From assembly GCF_026891095.1 (NCBI RefSeq), contig NZ_JAPTNL010000007.1, forward strand, positions 1 through 64,000: a stretch of DNA of 64,000 nt, written 5' to 3'. The stretch's first letter is position 1; every line of letters starts with the position of its first letter. The notes below the pieces were generated by a model that worked only from the letters and a program-made list of their open reading frames with translations, did no database searches and was not told where the DNA came from. Both the position numbers and the translations under genes were made by a program. Of the stretch, positions 8,743 through 18,482 are shown one piece after another. Source of the stretch: Roseovarius salincola. Lineage in GTDB: Bacteria > Pseudomonadota > Alphaproteobacteria > Rhodobacterales > Rhodobacteraceae.

Positions 8743-9810
8743 TCACGCGGCCTCATGCGTCAGAAGCGCCGCTTCGGATCCGCTCAGCTTGCGCCTTGCG
8801 AACCGGCCATAGCGCTCAGGCTCATGCTCCAGCCGGGGCTCGATGCACAGCAGGCGGCGCCGGTCCTCGACATCCAGCGTCGAAAGCGCGGCGCTGGCGG
8901 GATGGAAACTCTCGGTCTCGATCCCGTTCGCCCACAGGATCTGATGGCTGGGCAGAAGCAGGTGAATATAGGTCACCTCTCGCACGTTCATATCAACGGC
9001 AATATTGCCGCTGTTCACCAGATCCCTGGCTGTGACCAGAACCTCGGGCGTATTGAACAGCGCCCGCGCCACGTCGCCCTTGATCAGCATCCGGTGCTCG
9101 GGCGAGACCAGCAATTCCTCGTCCGGCCGCTCCACCCCAAGCGCTCCGGCGCGAATGCGCACCGGTCGCAGATAAGGCATCGCGAACAGCCTTGCGCCGC
9201 TCATCCGGCGGCTGCCGATCCACTGAATCTCCTGCGCAGCGTTATCCTTGGTCTGGACGCGGTCGCCCTCGCGCAATTCTTCCACAAGGCGCGGTCCTTC
9301 GGGTGTCGCGATGCGCGTGCCAGGCGTGAAACAGATCACACCAGCTTCATCGGGATTTTCCCCCGGCGTCCGGTAAATCCCTTCCATCGTGTGATGCACC
9401 ACCCACATTTCCTTGTTCGCGGGCGGGACCTGATCCAGGAACAGCAGTAGCGGCGGCGTACCCGTGCCCACCTCGATCACCGTCACCGTGTAGCTTTGCG
9501 CCCCATCGGTCACGACGAACCCGCAATCCATCAGCGGTTCCTCGACTTCGACCTTGTTGATGTCCATGGTATTGGCTTGCGCCGCGCCCACCAGACGCCG
9601 CACCAGCCGTGCCGCTCGCTTGCGACAGTTGATTGCCCCGTTTGCCCCTTCAAGGCGCAGCGACTCGTTGGGTCCGTCCACCCGCACCATATCTCCCCGC
9701 CAGGACCATGCGGCCCCGACCGAAAGCGCATGCAGGGGGGCGGCGTCCAAACCGTCCACTTCCGTCTGCGACCAAGAGATGACAAACGCGCCACGAAAGC
9801 CCGTTCTCAT
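8743..9810 (-). CDS. Hint (hedgehog/intein) domain protein
   Basis: 355 residues. The second half is a Hint domain that begins at Cys160 in VICFTPGTRIATPEG, continues LVEELREGDRVQTKDN and contains SPEHRML, the expected block B histidine region. The first 150 residues are not recognised. Stand-alone Hint proteins are common in Rhodobacterales and their biological role is unknown; in inteins the fold performs N–S acyl shift autoprocessing. The domain sits at the C-terminal side and is followed by about 90 further residues ending in HEAA, so splicing with a C-extein is not evident. Confidence 0.8.
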   Translation of the reverse strand: MRTGFRGAFVISWSQTEVDGLDAAPLHALSVGAAWSWRGDMVRVDGPNESLRLEGANGAINCRKRAARLVRRLVGAAQANTMDINKVEVEEPLMDCGFVVTDGAQSYTVTVIEVGTGTPPLLLFLDQVPPANKEMWVVHHTMEGIYRTPGENPDEAGVICFTPGTRIATPEGPRLVEELREGDRVQTKDNAAQEIQWIGSRRMSGARLFAMPYLRPVRIRAGALGVERPDEELLVSPEHRMLIKGDVARALFNTPEVLVTARDLVNSGNIAVDMNVREVTYIHLLLPSHQILWANGIETESFHPASAALSTLDVEDRRRLLCIEPRLEHEPERYGRFARRKLSGSEAALLTHEAA

Positions 9811-10078
9811 TGCCTGTATGCCTGCCTCTTTTATTTTTTATTAGCGGCAGGTTAGCAGACGCGAATCATCCTGGGAAGTCCTGTCAAAAGGTTTCCTTGA
9901 AAATCTGCAAGAGGCGTCGCCCCGATCCCACATGATGTCGGGTCCCGGCTGATTTTCGCAAAGGGGCGCGTCGCGGGTAAGCAGGTCTTCGCCGCCCTAC
10001 ACCGTCGCCCGATCTTTGCTGTGAAAACGGCCAGATTTCGCCACGATTGCGGACCTATCTGGGCGCAGCAGTCAAAGC
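9811..10078. other. Non-coding stretch upstream of the Hint gene
   Basis: No convincing coding frame. The first 35 bases are AT-rich and precede the Hint start. The rest is GC-rich with a few short inverted repeats (for example GCCCCGATCCC facing GTCGGGTCC around 9927–9958). I see no clear promoter pair. It leads into the possible structured RNA at 10079. Confidence 0.4.
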
Positions 10079-10290
10079 CTGTCGCGGTCCGGTCCCGGAC
10101 ATTGTGTCAGGCGACAGCGACTCGGATGGCGACATGACCTCGCATTCATCTTCTGCCGCCAACGCCGGGACCACCGTGGGGCCGGTGGCACCGAGGAGGA
10201 TCACGACTGAGCGGTCCCTCCGGGCTGGTTCGCCAACCCTTCGACTCAGGGATCTTCAGGGGCGCGCATCACGCGCGCCCTTTCGCCTTT
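10079..10290 (+). ncRNA. Possible structured small RNA
   Basis: Nested complementary segments are visible: CTGTCGC (10079–10085) with GCGACAG (10111–10117), enclosing GTCCGG (10087–10092) with CCGGAC (10095–10100). A second domain pairs TCCCT (10215–10219) with AGGGA (10248–10252) and contains a TTCG-type tetraloop hairpin (GGGCTGG/CCAACCC, 10222–10239). It ends in a good terminator. No protein-like frame is convincing. The 5' end is not determined and I do not recognise a known RNA family. Confidence 0.3.
10260..10283 (+). terminator. Rho-independent terminator in the 9.8–10.4 kb non-coding region
   Basis: GGGCGCGC (10260–10267) pairs perfectly with GCGCGCCC (10273–10280) across a five-base loop and is followed by TTT. 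On the plus strand no protein gene precedes it, which supports a short upstream transcript. Confidence 0.6.
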
Positions 10291-10310
10291 GCCACTTCTT
10301 GGCGCCCCCG

Positions 10311-10365
10311 GATTACCGAAACGATACCGACGTGATACTGACGTGATAGCGACACGATACCGAAG
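10311..10365. repeat. Five tandem 11-bp repeats
   Basis: Units gattaccgaaa, cgataccgacg, tgatactgacg, tgatagcgaca and cgataccgaag follow one another without gaps (10311, 10322, 10333, 10344, 10355). The consensus is YGATACCGACG. Period 11 is not a multiple of three, so this is not coding; it is close to one helical turn, which would place each copy on the same face of the DNA. It lies 43 bases beyond the stop of the GNAT gene. Confidence 0.75.
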
Positions 10366-10407
10366 CCGTTTTTCGCTGCTTTTCAAAGACTTGTTCGAAA
10401 TCCTGCT

Positions 10408-10992
10408 TCAGAGCGCCCGCCACCAGAACTGCAAGTCCTTCGCCGTTTCTGCCGGCTGGTCGACGTCCTTCCATTGGAACGACGCGACCGCCCCGGCCAG
10501 CGGAGCGTATCCACGCTTGCGCCAGAACGTATCAAGTGGCTGATATTGCTCGGGTTTCAGGGGGTGATCCTTGGGGCGCGTCACCGCGCAGAAAGCGCAG
10601 TAGCGCCGCCTCATGGCCCGCGCATGCGCCTCCCTCGCGTCGAAAAACGCATGGCCGATTCCGCGACCGCGGTAAGCAGGCAGGAGCACGCTTTCGGCGC
10701 AATAAAAAACGTCTTTCATATCAATATCTTGACCGTCAAACGCCGCCCTGAAATCATCGGCATGATCCTCCAGCGGCGTCCCCGTCGCCGCCCCGATCAA
10801 CCGCGCCCCGTCGAACGCCCCGACCAGGATCGCATCCTCGCTGTCGCGGTAGGTCTGCAAATAGTGTCTCTCATAGGTTTGGTCCCCATCATATAGATAG
10901 GGCCAGGCGCGAAACACCTCGATCCGCAGTTGCGCCACATCCTCCAGCGCCACCGCCAGCGCCTCGCCGGTCAGCCGCTCGACGCGGATCAT
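10408..10992 (-). CDS. GNAT family N-acetyltransferase
   Basis: 194 residues. The acetyl-CoA-binding motif A region is LLPAYRGRGIGHAFFDARE, preceded by a strand ending in VFYCAESV, as in GNAT enzymes. The substrate is unknown. Its ATG overlaps the stop of the SnoaL-like gene (ATGA), so translation is probably coupled. Confidence 0.78.
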   Translation of the reverse strand: MIRVERLTGEALAVALEDVAQLRIEVFRAWPYLYDGDQTYERHYLQTYRDSEDAILVGAFDGARLIGAATGTPLEDHADDFRAAFDGQDIDMKDVFYCAESVLLPAYRGRGIGHAFFDAREAHARAMRRRYCAFCAVTRPKDHPLKPEQYQPLDTFWRKRGYAPLAGAVASFQWKDVDQPAETAKDLQFWWRAL

Positions 10993-11384
10993 CCTTTGAC
11001 CTGCCGGATCCAGTCGGCCAGGTTGTAGTAGGTCACAACCCGGGTTATCTGCCCGTTTTTCAACGAGAAAAATGACCCCGCAGGCAAGCGGTAGGTTTGT
11101 CCGGCAGCCTCGGGAAGCCCTTCGTCGGTCTGAAGGTAGGTGCCGTTCACCACGAATTCCGCCGCCGCCCGCGTCCCATCCTGCGCGTCAAAGATCACCA
11201 TATCCGTCAGATTCTCACGGTAGCAGCGGTTCATATGCTCGCAAAAGCCCCGGAACGCCGCCTTCCCGACACGCACCTGCCCCTCGTTGACATGATGCGC
11301 CACGTCATCGCTGAGGCATGCGAGCATACCGTCCACATCCCCCACGCCGAACGCATCAAAATATGCTTTGACTGTTGAATTCAT
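10989..11384 (-). CDS. SnoaL-like / ketosteroid-isomerase-fold protein
   Basis: 131 residues from the ATG at 11384, which has a GGGAG site; an upstream in-frame start at 11402 is less likely. The sequence follows the NTF2-like pattern: helix TVKAYFDAFGVGDVDGMLACLSDDV, then AAFRGFCEHMNRCYRE and C-terminal strands FFSLKNGQITRVVTYYNL. These are small polar-ligand isomerases or binding proteins; the substrate is unknown. It overlaps the start of the phosphatase-like gene stop upstream and the GNAT start downstream. Confidence 0.75.
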   Translation of the reverse strand: MNSTVKAYFDAFGVGDVDGMLACLSDDVAHHVNEGQVRVGKAAFRGFCEHMNRCYRENLTDMVIFDAQDGTRAAAEFVVNGTYLQTDEGLPEAAGQTYRLPAGSFFSLKNGQITRVVTYYNLADWIRQVKG

Positions 11385-11842
11385 TTGGTTTCTCCCGGAC
11401 ATCCCCAGCGTTCCTTGAGATGCGAAGCGATCTGATCGCGCGTTTGCCTGTAAGCATCAAGCTTGGCCAGGCGCGTCTCGCCCAGACCTGTCGGGTCCAT
11501 GATCGGCCAATAGATCACGTCGAGATGAAAGACCCGCGTCAGTTCCAGCGCCCTGCGCTGACTGGCGGGGCTCAGCGCGACAATGAGATCGAATGACGAC
11601 AGGTCATCCCCCCATTGTTCCATCTCGTCAAAACTGCGGGTCCGGTGGCGTGCAAGCTCGACGCCGATCTCGTCGCAGACGGCGATCGAGAAGCCGTCGA
11701 TCTCCATGTCGCTTTTGACACCGGCGGATTGCACGTAAACTCTTGAGCCATAGAGCTTTTTCATGATGCCTTCGGCCATCGGCGAACGCACCGCGTTATG
11801 ATCGCAGCAAAAGAGCACCGATTGTGGAAGCTCTTCAGCCAT
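11381..11842 (-). CDS. Low molecular weight protein-tyrosine-phosphatase-like protein
   Basis: 153 residues. The P-loop CX5R signature is Cys13-DHNAV-Arg19-Ser (FCCDHNAVRSPMAEGIM), and a DP pair (PIMDPTGLGE) supplies the usual general-acid aspartate. The family includes tyrosine phosphatases and arsenate reductases; the extra Cys12 does not decide between them. It is 6 bases after the UPF0262 gene in the murA–hisD block, a position seen in many relatives. Confidence 0.85.
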   Translation of the reverse strand: MAEELPQSVLFCCDHNAVRSPMAEGIMKKLYGSRVYVQSAGVKSDMEIDGFSIAVCDEIGVELARHRTRSFDEMEQWGDDLSSFDLIVALSPASQRRALELTRVFHLDVIYWPIMDPTGLGETRLAKLDAYRQTRDQIASHLKERWGCPGETK

Positions 11843-11848
11843 CCGCTC

Positions 11849-12328
11849 TCAGCCCCCGAAATGCAGCACGCAGATCAGCGTGAACAAGCGGCGGGCTGTA
11901 TCGCTGTCGACATCCGCCTTGCCCTCGAGCCGCTCTTCGAGAATGCGTGCCCCTTCGTTGTGGATGCCCCGGCGGGCCATGTCGATGGTCTCGATCTGGG
12001 CGGGCGGCAGGTTCTTGACGGCATCGAAATAGCTTTCGCAGATTTGCCAGTAATCCTTGACTACCTGACGGAACGGGCTGAGCGAAAGATGGAATTCCGC
12101 CGCCGGCTGCTCGGCTTCGGTGCGGATATCGAACACCAGCCGCTTGTCGCGGATCGACAACCCCACCCGGTAAGGCCCCTCGGGCGCGGCACGATCACCC
12201 CGTCCCGGCAGAGCAAAGGCGTTTTCCTCGATCAGGTCGAACATGGCGACCTTGCGCTCCTGTTCGATTTCCGGCGTGGGGGGCGGCAGGTTGGCGTCGT
12301 CCAACTCGATATGACAGATACGCGACAT
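11849..12328 (-). CDS. UPF0262 family protein
   Basis: 159 residues with the conserved start MSRICHIELDD, the middle GPYRVGLSIRDKRLVFDIR and the C-terminal IETIDMARRGIHNEGA. The family is confined largely to Alphaproteobacteria and has no known function. It follows hisD by 4 bases, and is co-transcribed with it. Confidence 0.85.
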   Translation of the reverse strand: MSRICHIELDDANLPPPTPEIEQERKVAMFDLIEENAFALPGRGDRAAPEGPYRVGLSIRDKRLVFDIRTEAEQPAAEFHLSLSPFRQVVKDYWQICESYFDAVKNLPPAQIETIDMARRGIHNEGARILEERLEGKADVDSDTARRLFTLICVLHFGG

Positions 12329-12332
12329 CGTT

Positions 12333-13637
12333 CTAATGCTCGTTCAGGTGATTGAGGCGCGCGGTGACCGACAGGCCATGCGCCTCAAGGCTTTCGGAAT
12401 TGGCCAGCGTTTCAGCAGCGGGGCCGATGGCACGCAGGGCCGCGGGCGTCATTCGGGCAAGCGTGGTTCGCTTGAGAAAATCCAGCACGCTCAGACCCGA
12501 AGAGAACCGTGCCGAACGCGCCGTGGGCAGCACGTGGTTCGGCCCCCCCACGTAATCGCCGATCGCCTCGGGCGTCCACGCCCCAAGGAAGATCGCGCCT
12601 GCATGCTTGATCTTCTCGGACAGCGCCTCAGCATCCGTGACGCAGAGTTCCAGATGCTCGGGGGCGATGCGATTGGCCAGTTCCGCGGCGCGGTCCATGT
12701 CTGGTACGGTGATGATCGCGCCGAAATCGCGCCAGCTTACGCCAGCGATCTCGCGGCGTTCCAGCGTGTGCAGGTAGCGGTCTATCGCCGCCTCGACGGC
12801 CTTGGCCATCGCGGCGTCATCGGTGATCAGGATTGATTGCGCACTTTCGTCATGTTCGGCTTGGCTCAGCATATCAAGCGCGATCCAGTCAGGATTGTTG
12901 TCGCGATCCGCGATCACGAGGATTTCGGAGGGGCCGGCAATCATGTCGATTCCGACGCGCCCGAAGACTCGGCGCTTGGCAGCGGCGACATAGGCGTTGC
13001 CGGGTCCGGTGATCTTGTCGACCGGGGCGATGCTCTGCGTGCCATAGGCCAGCGCGGCAATCGCCTGCGCGCCGCCAATGCGGTAAATCTCGTCGACCCC
13101 CGCCAGCCGCGCCGCCAGCAGAACCAGCGGATTGACCTGCCCGTCAGGTGTGGGCACCGTGATCGCAAGGCGCTCGACACCGGCGACCTTGGCGGGAATG
13201 GCGTTCATCAGAACCGATGACGGATAAGAGGCCAGCCCGCCGGGCACATAAAGCCCCGCCGCACCCACCGGGGTCCAACGCCAGCCAAGCGTTGCGCCCG
13301 CCTCGTCCGTCCAGCTGGCATTCTCGGGGATCTGGCGCGCGTGATAGGCGCGAATGCGGTCTGCTGCGATCTGAAGCGCCTCGCGTTCATGCTCGGGCAC
13401 CTCGCCTATCAGCGCATCCACCTCCGCCGCCGAAAAGCGCATCGTTTCGGGCGTCAGATCCAGCCGGTCGAACCGTGCCGTCAGCTCCAGTACGGCCGCA
13501 TCGCCACGCTCGCGCACATCGGCGATGATCCCCGCCACCGTCGCGTCGACATCGGGCGAATCTTCACGCTTGGCCCCCAGAAGCGCGTTGAACTGAGTTT
13601 CGAAATCCGCGCTTGCGGCATCGAGATAAACCGGCAT
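12333..13637 (-). CDS. hisD: Histidinol dehydrogenase
   Basis: 434 residues, the normal length. Characteristic stretches include VPGGLASYPSSVLMNA, GGAQAIAALAYGT, KITGPGNAYVAAAKR and DMIAGPSEILVIAD, with the zinc-site region SQAEHDESAQ and NRIAPEHLEL, GPNHVLPT at the C-terminal half. It catalyses the last two oxidations to histidine with NAD. An AAGGAGAT ribosome site precedes the ATG. It stands apart from other his genes, inside the murA block. Confidence 0.95.
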   Translation of the reverse strand: MPVYLDAASADFETQFNALLGAKREDSPDVDATVAGIIADVRERGDAAVLELTARFDRLDLTPETMRFSAAEVDALIGEVPEHEREALQIAADRIRAYHARQIPENASWTDEAGATLGWRWTPVGAAGLYVPGGLASYPSSVLMNAIPAKVAGVERLAITVPTPDGQVNPLVLLAARLAGVDEIYRIGGAQAIAALAYGTQSIAPVDKITGPGNAYVAAAKRRVFGRVGIDMIAGPSEILVIADRDNNPDWIALDMLSQAEHDESAQSILITDDAAMAKAVEAAIDRYLHTLERREIAGVSWRDFGAIITVPDMDRAAELANRIAPEHLELCVTDAEALSEKIKHAGAIFLGAWTPEAIGDYVGGPNHVLPTARSARFSSGLSVLDFLKRTTLARMTPAALRAIGPAAETLANSESLEAHGLSVTARLNHLNEH

Positions 13638-13718
13638 CTCACATCTCCTTGCAGGGCAGATGCTTAGAGCGAACCGCGCCGCGCCACAAGACGCGAGGCC
13701 GTGTCGCCCCTGCGGGAA

Positions 13719-14189
13719 CTAGGGTTCGTGGCGCGGAATACTGCGCGATGGCGCACGATAGGGCCGCGTGACATCTTTCAGTGTGAGTTCAAGCGCCTCG
13801 ACCTCAAGGCGGATCGCGCCATCGCCCGCAAGAGTTACGATCACCTGACCCGCGCCCTCTTCACCCGGCTCGAAGCCGATCGTCAGCAAGGACAGGACGG
13901 TGTCGCGGTCGCTTCGGTCGATCCCCAGGCTGGACACGCGCAGCACGTTGTCGACCACCAGCAGCGATTGCACCCGCTCGGGGTCATGCCGGTCGACACC
14001 GCGATCTTCCCACCGGAAACGGTTGAGCAGCAGCGCAAAGCGCCGTTCGCCGGGCCGCCATGTCATCTCGGTGATCGGAAATACCGCGTCCTGCACGAGG
14101 GACGCGACCACCTGAAGATCATCGGGATCCAGCGCACCCAGATTCAGCGGGCTTTCCGCGCCATCCTCAAATCTTGCATCCTCGCTCAC
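13719..14189 (-). CDS. DUF2948 family protein
   Basis: 156 residues. The sequence matches the alphaproteobacterial DUF2948 family ([42 protein letters not shown]). No catalytic motif is seen and the role is unknown. Its start overlaps the murA stop by four bases and it precedes hisD by 81 bases. Confidence 0.8.
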   Translation of the reverse strand: MSEDARFEDGAESPLNLGALDPDDLQVVASLVQDAVFPITEMTWRPGERRFALLLNRFRWEDRGVDRHDPERVQSLLVVDNVLRVSSLGIDRSDRDTVLSLLTIGFEPGEEGAGQVIVTLAGDGAIRLEVEALELTLKDVTRPYRAPSRSIPRHEP

Positions 14190-15454
14190 TGTCCCGACAC
14201 CCGTTCTATTCTTGCGCCCACATTGCCCAGTTTCTCCTCGACACTCTCATATCCTCGATCAAGGTGATAGACCCGGTTCACGATAGTCTCGCCCTCGGCG
14301 GCCAGACCCGCCAGGATCAGCGAGACACTGGCGCGCAGGTCGGTCGCCATCACCGGCGCCCCTTTCAGCCTCTCCACCCCGGTGACCGTGGCGGTGCCGC
14401 CATGCACGTCGATATTCGCGCCCATGCGCATCAGTTCGGGTGCATGCATGAAGCGGTTCTCGAAAATCTTTTCCTCGAGAACGCTGGTCCCCTCGGCGGT
14501 ACACATCAGCGCCATCATCTGTGCCTGAAGGTCGGTCGGGAAGCCGGGGAAAGGCTCGGTCGTGACATCAACGGATTTCACGCGCCCGTTCTTGCGACTG
14601 ACCTTGATACCTTTCTCGGTCTCGCTAACGTCGATCCCTGCGGCGTCCAGCTTCTCGCAGAATGCGCCGACAAGGTCGATCCGCCCGCCCAGGCATTCGA
14701 CTTCGCCGCCGCAAATGGCCGGGGCCAGCATATAGGTGCCAAGCTCGATCCGGTCGGGCACGACCGGGTGGGTGGCCCCGCCCAGACGGTCGACGCCCTG
14801 GATTGTGATCGTGCCGGTGCCGTCGCCCTCGATCTGTGCGCCCATGCGGCGCAGGCAATCGGCCAGGTCGACGATCTCGGGTTCGCGCGCGGCATTCTTC
14901 AAGACCGTCGTGCCCTTGGCCAGGGTGGCGGCCATCAGCGCGTTCTCGGTCGCTCCAACCGACACCAGCGGGAATTCGACCGTGCCGCCCTTGAGGCCGT
15001 TCCGCGCCTTGGCGTGGACATAACCTTCCTTCAGCTCAAGTTCCGCCCCCATCGCTTCAAGGGCGCGCAGGTGTAGATCGACCGGCCGCGCCCCGATGGC
15101 GCATCCGCCGGGCAGCGACACCACGGCATGCCCATCACGCGCCAGCATCGGCCCCAACACAAGGATCGATGCGCGCATCTTGCGCACGATGTCATAGTCG
15201 GCCACGTGGCTCGACAACGCATGGCTGGACATGACGAGAACCTGCCCGTCCTGCAATTGCGAAACCTCGGCGCCAAGCGATTCTAGCAGTGCCGACATTG
15301 TCTTGATATCGCTCAGCCGCGGCGCGTTCGTCAGGGTCAGCGGCTCGTCGCTCAGAAGCGTCGCTGGCATCAACGTAAGACAGGCGTTCTTGGCCCCGGC
15401 GATCGGGATCTGGCCTTTCAGGGGGCCGTTGCCCGTGACGATAATGGAATCCAT
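14186..15454 (-). CDS. murA: UDP-N-acetylglucosamine 1-carboxyvinyltransferase
   Basis: 422 residues. Active-site features are Lys22 in IAGAKNACL and Cys118 in [15 protein letters not shown], the cysteine alkylated by fosfomycin. It transfers enolpyruvyl to UDP-GlcNAc in the first committed step of peptidoglycan synthesis. Presence of Cys rather than Asp at 118 predicts fosfomycin sensitivity of the enzyme. It is five bases downstream of a conserved small gene. Confidence 0.96.
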   Translation of the reverse strand: MDSIIVTGNGPLKGQIPIAGAKNACLTLMPATLLSDEPLTLTNAPRLSDIKTMSALLESLGAEVSQLQDGQVLVMSSHALSSHVADYDIVRKMRASILVLGPMLARDGHAVVSLPGGCAIGARPVDLHLRALEAMGAELELKEGYVHAKARNGLKGGTVEFPLVSVGATENALMAATLAKGTTVLKNAAREPEIVDLADCLRRMGAQIEGDGTGTITIQGVDRLGGATHPVVPDRIELGTYMLAPAICGGEVECLGGRIDLVGAFCEKLDAAGIDVSETEKGIKVSRKNGRVKSVDVTTEPFPGFPTDLQAQMMALMCTAEGTSVLEEKIFENRFMHAPELMRMGANIDVHGGTATVTGVERLKGAPVMATDLRASVSLILAGLAAEGETIVNRVYHLDRGYESVEEKLGNVGARIERVSGQ

Positions 15455-15459
15455 CTGCT

Positions 15460-15618
15460 CTAGTCCTTGTCCTCGGGCTTGCCTGCCGTCTCATCGCGCG
15501 ACCAAGCGCGCATCTGCGCCTTACGCCGCGCAATGTTGGCCTTCAAGGCCGATTTGAGCCGCTCCTCGCGGGTTTGCGCCGCTTTGCCGGCCTTCTTTTC
15601 GGTGTCTTTGCTCTTCAT
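15460..15618 (-). CDS. Small basic protein upstream of murA
   Basis: 52 residues, [19 protein letters not shown]… KPEDKD, starting at the ATG at 15618 and ending five bases before murA. It is highly charged, Lys/Arg/Ala-rich and helical, with [15 protein letters not shown] in the middle. Similar small charged proteins precede murA in related genomes as far as I recall. The function is unknown; the close spacing and codon choice support it being real. Confidence 0.65.
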   Translation of the reverse strand: MKSKDTEKKAGKAAQTREERLKSALKANIARRKAQMRAWSRDETAGKPEDKD

Positions 15619-15704
15619 GATCCTTGTCTACAGCAGGGCTTGAAAAGCGTCCAGATTCGGCTTGCGCCGATCAGAATTAGCGTCTAAGCAGCGCGCCACA
15701 ATGT

Positions 15705-15779
15705 GCTGCTGTAGCTCAGTGGTAGAGCGCACCCTTGGTAAGGGTGAGGTCGGGAGTTCAATCCTCCCCAGCAGCACCA
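15705..15779 (+). tRNA. tRNA-Thr (anticodon GGT)
   Basis: A 75-base cloverleaf including an encoded CCA. The acceptor stem is GCTGCTG/CAGCAGC, the D-arm contains AGCTCAGTGGTAGAGC, the anticodon stem CACCC/GGGTG encloses TTGGTAA with anticodon GGT at 15737–15739, and the T-arm reads GGGAGTTCAATCCTCC. It decodes ACC and ACU. Confidence 0.95.
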
Positions 15780-15814
15780 TTACCCCGACCGACGGCGACA
15801 TGGCGCTCATGCGT

Positions 15815-16970
<1,156 letters not shown>

Positions 16971-17002
16971 ACCGATCACCCTTTGCCCTGAAGGGGAGAA
17001 CG

Positions 17003-17950
17003 TTGGCAAAGGATCGTCCACAGTCCGAGGACTATACCGGCCCGCTCAAGCGCTTGATGCTGGGCATTCTGTTGTTATGCCTGCTCGGGCTGTTCCTGCT
17101 GTGGCGGGTCGACAGCCCGCGGGTCGAGCGCTTTCGCGCGCAGGTCGTGGACCGGGTGGTGCCCAATTTCGACTGGGCGATGGCGCCGGTTACCGCCACC
17201 GTGAACATCCTGCGCGATTTCCAGAGCTATCAGCGCATCTACCAGCAGAACCAGGAACTGCGCCGCGAGTTGCAGCAGATGAAGGCCTGGAAGGAAGCCG
17301 CCCTGCAACTTGAGCAGGAGAATGCCCGGCTGCTCGATCTCAACAATGTGCAGCTCGATCCGCGCCTGACCTATGTGACGGGCGTCGTGCTGGCCGATAG
17401 CGGATCACCCTTCCGCCAGTCGGTGCTGATCAATGTCGGCAGCCGCGACGGGATCGTCGATGGCTGGGCCGCGATGGACGGCCTCGGGCTGGTGGGACGG
17501 ATCGCGGGCGTCGGACGGGCCACGTCGCGCGTGGTCCTGTTGACCGACACGTCCAGCCGGATACCGGTGACCATTCAGCCCTCGGGTCAACGCGCGCTGC
17601 TGATGGGCGACAATTCCGCGGTGCCTTATGTCGACTTCATCGAGGCGCCAGACCGCGTGCGCCCGGGCGACAGGGTCATGACCTCTGGCGATGGCGGGGT
17701 CTTTCCCGCCGGGCTGCTGGTGGGCCAGCTGGCCCAGGACCCCGGCGGGCGGATGCGCGTGCGCCTTGCCGCCGATTACGAGCGCCTCGAATTCCTTCGC
17801 GTGCTGCGCAGTTACGAGCACGAGGACATCAATGATCCCGGCAACCTGATCGCGCCTGCGACGCTGCCCGAAACGTCAGGCGGGCCTGACCCGGAATCCG
17901 CCCCCGACCTTCCCGCAGCGAGCGACATGCCGGAGGCTGGGAATGGCTGA
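17003..17950 (+). CDS. mreC: Rod shape-determining protein MreC
   Basis: 315 residues starting with TTG at 17003, supported by an AAGGGGAG site seven bases upstream. A single membrane helix (about 18–35) is followed by a periplasmic coiled coil (about 75–115) and the beta-rich MreC core (NVGSRDGIVDGWAAMDGLGLVG, GDRVMTSGDGGVFPAGLLVG). The C-terminus is a Pro/Asp/Glu-rich tail. MreC links MreB to PBP2 in the elongasome. It overlaps mreD by eight bases. Confidence 0.93.
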   Translation: MAKDRPQSEDYTGPLKRLMLGILLLCLLGLFLLWRVDSPRVERFRAQVVDRVVPNFDWAMAPVTATVNILRDFQSYQRIYQQNQELRRELQQMKAWKEAALQLEQENARLLDLNNVQLDPRLTYVTGVVLADSGSPFRQSVLINVGSRDGIVDGWAAMDGLGLVGRIAGVGRATSRVVLLTDTSSRIPVTIQPSGQRALLMGDNSAVPYVDFIEAPDRVRPGDRVMTSGDGGVFPAGLLVGQLAQDPGGRMRVRLAADYERLEFLRVLRSYEHEDINDPGNLIAPATLPETSGGPDPESAPDLPAASDMPEAGNG

Positions 17951-18482
17951 ACGCAAGCGCCATAACCGATGGCTCATGCGCCTTCTCTATGTCGTGCTGT
18001 GCCTTGCGCTGATATTCCTGCACCTCTTGCCCCTCGAGACTCTGCCGCGGGGATGGGCGGGGCCGGACGTGATGCTGGCGCTGACCTTCGCCTGGGTGTT
18101 GCGGCGGCCCGATTACGTTCCCCCGTTGCTGATCGCGGCAATCTTTGTGTTGGCCGATCTGCTGTTTCAGCGCCCGCCCGGCCTCTGGGCGGCGATGGTG
18201 CTTCTGGGCAGCGAGGCACTGCGCGCCCGAGAACCCGGCCTGCGCGACCTGACCTTCGCGGTTGAATGGCTGAGCGTCGTCACCACTCTGGTGGCCATGA
18301 TGCTTGGCTACCGCATCATTCTGACCTTGATGATGATCGATCAGGCGCCGCTTGGCCTCAGCCTGATGCAGGTCATAGCGACGCTACTGGTCTATCCGCT
18401 GGTCGCACTCGTCTCGAAGTCGGTCTTCGGTGTGCGCAAGATCGCGCCGGGCGACATCGACGCATTGGGGAGCCGGACATGA
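17943..18482 (+). CDS. mreD: Rod shape-determining protein MreD
   Basis: 179 residues with five or so membrane helices (for example LLYVVLCLALIFLHLL, LLIAAIFVLADLLF, VVTTLVAMMLGYRIIL). The topology, length and position between mreC and the PBP2 gene identify it. The stop overlaps the PBP2 start as ATGA. Confidence 0.88.
   Translation: MAERKRHNRWLMRLLYVVLCLALIFLHLLPLETLPRGWAGPDVMLALTFAWVLRRPDYVPPLLIAAIFVLADLLFQRPPGLWAAMVLLGSEALRAREPGLRDLTFAVEWLSVVTTLVAMMLGYRIILTLMMIDQAPLGLSLMQVIATLLVYPLVALVSKSVFGVRKIAPGDIDALGSRT

Noticed and set aside
10047..10346. 99-codon frame in the 9.8–10.4 kb gap
   Set aside because: It runs through the terminator and into the tandem repeats, and has no ribosome site or recognisable fold.
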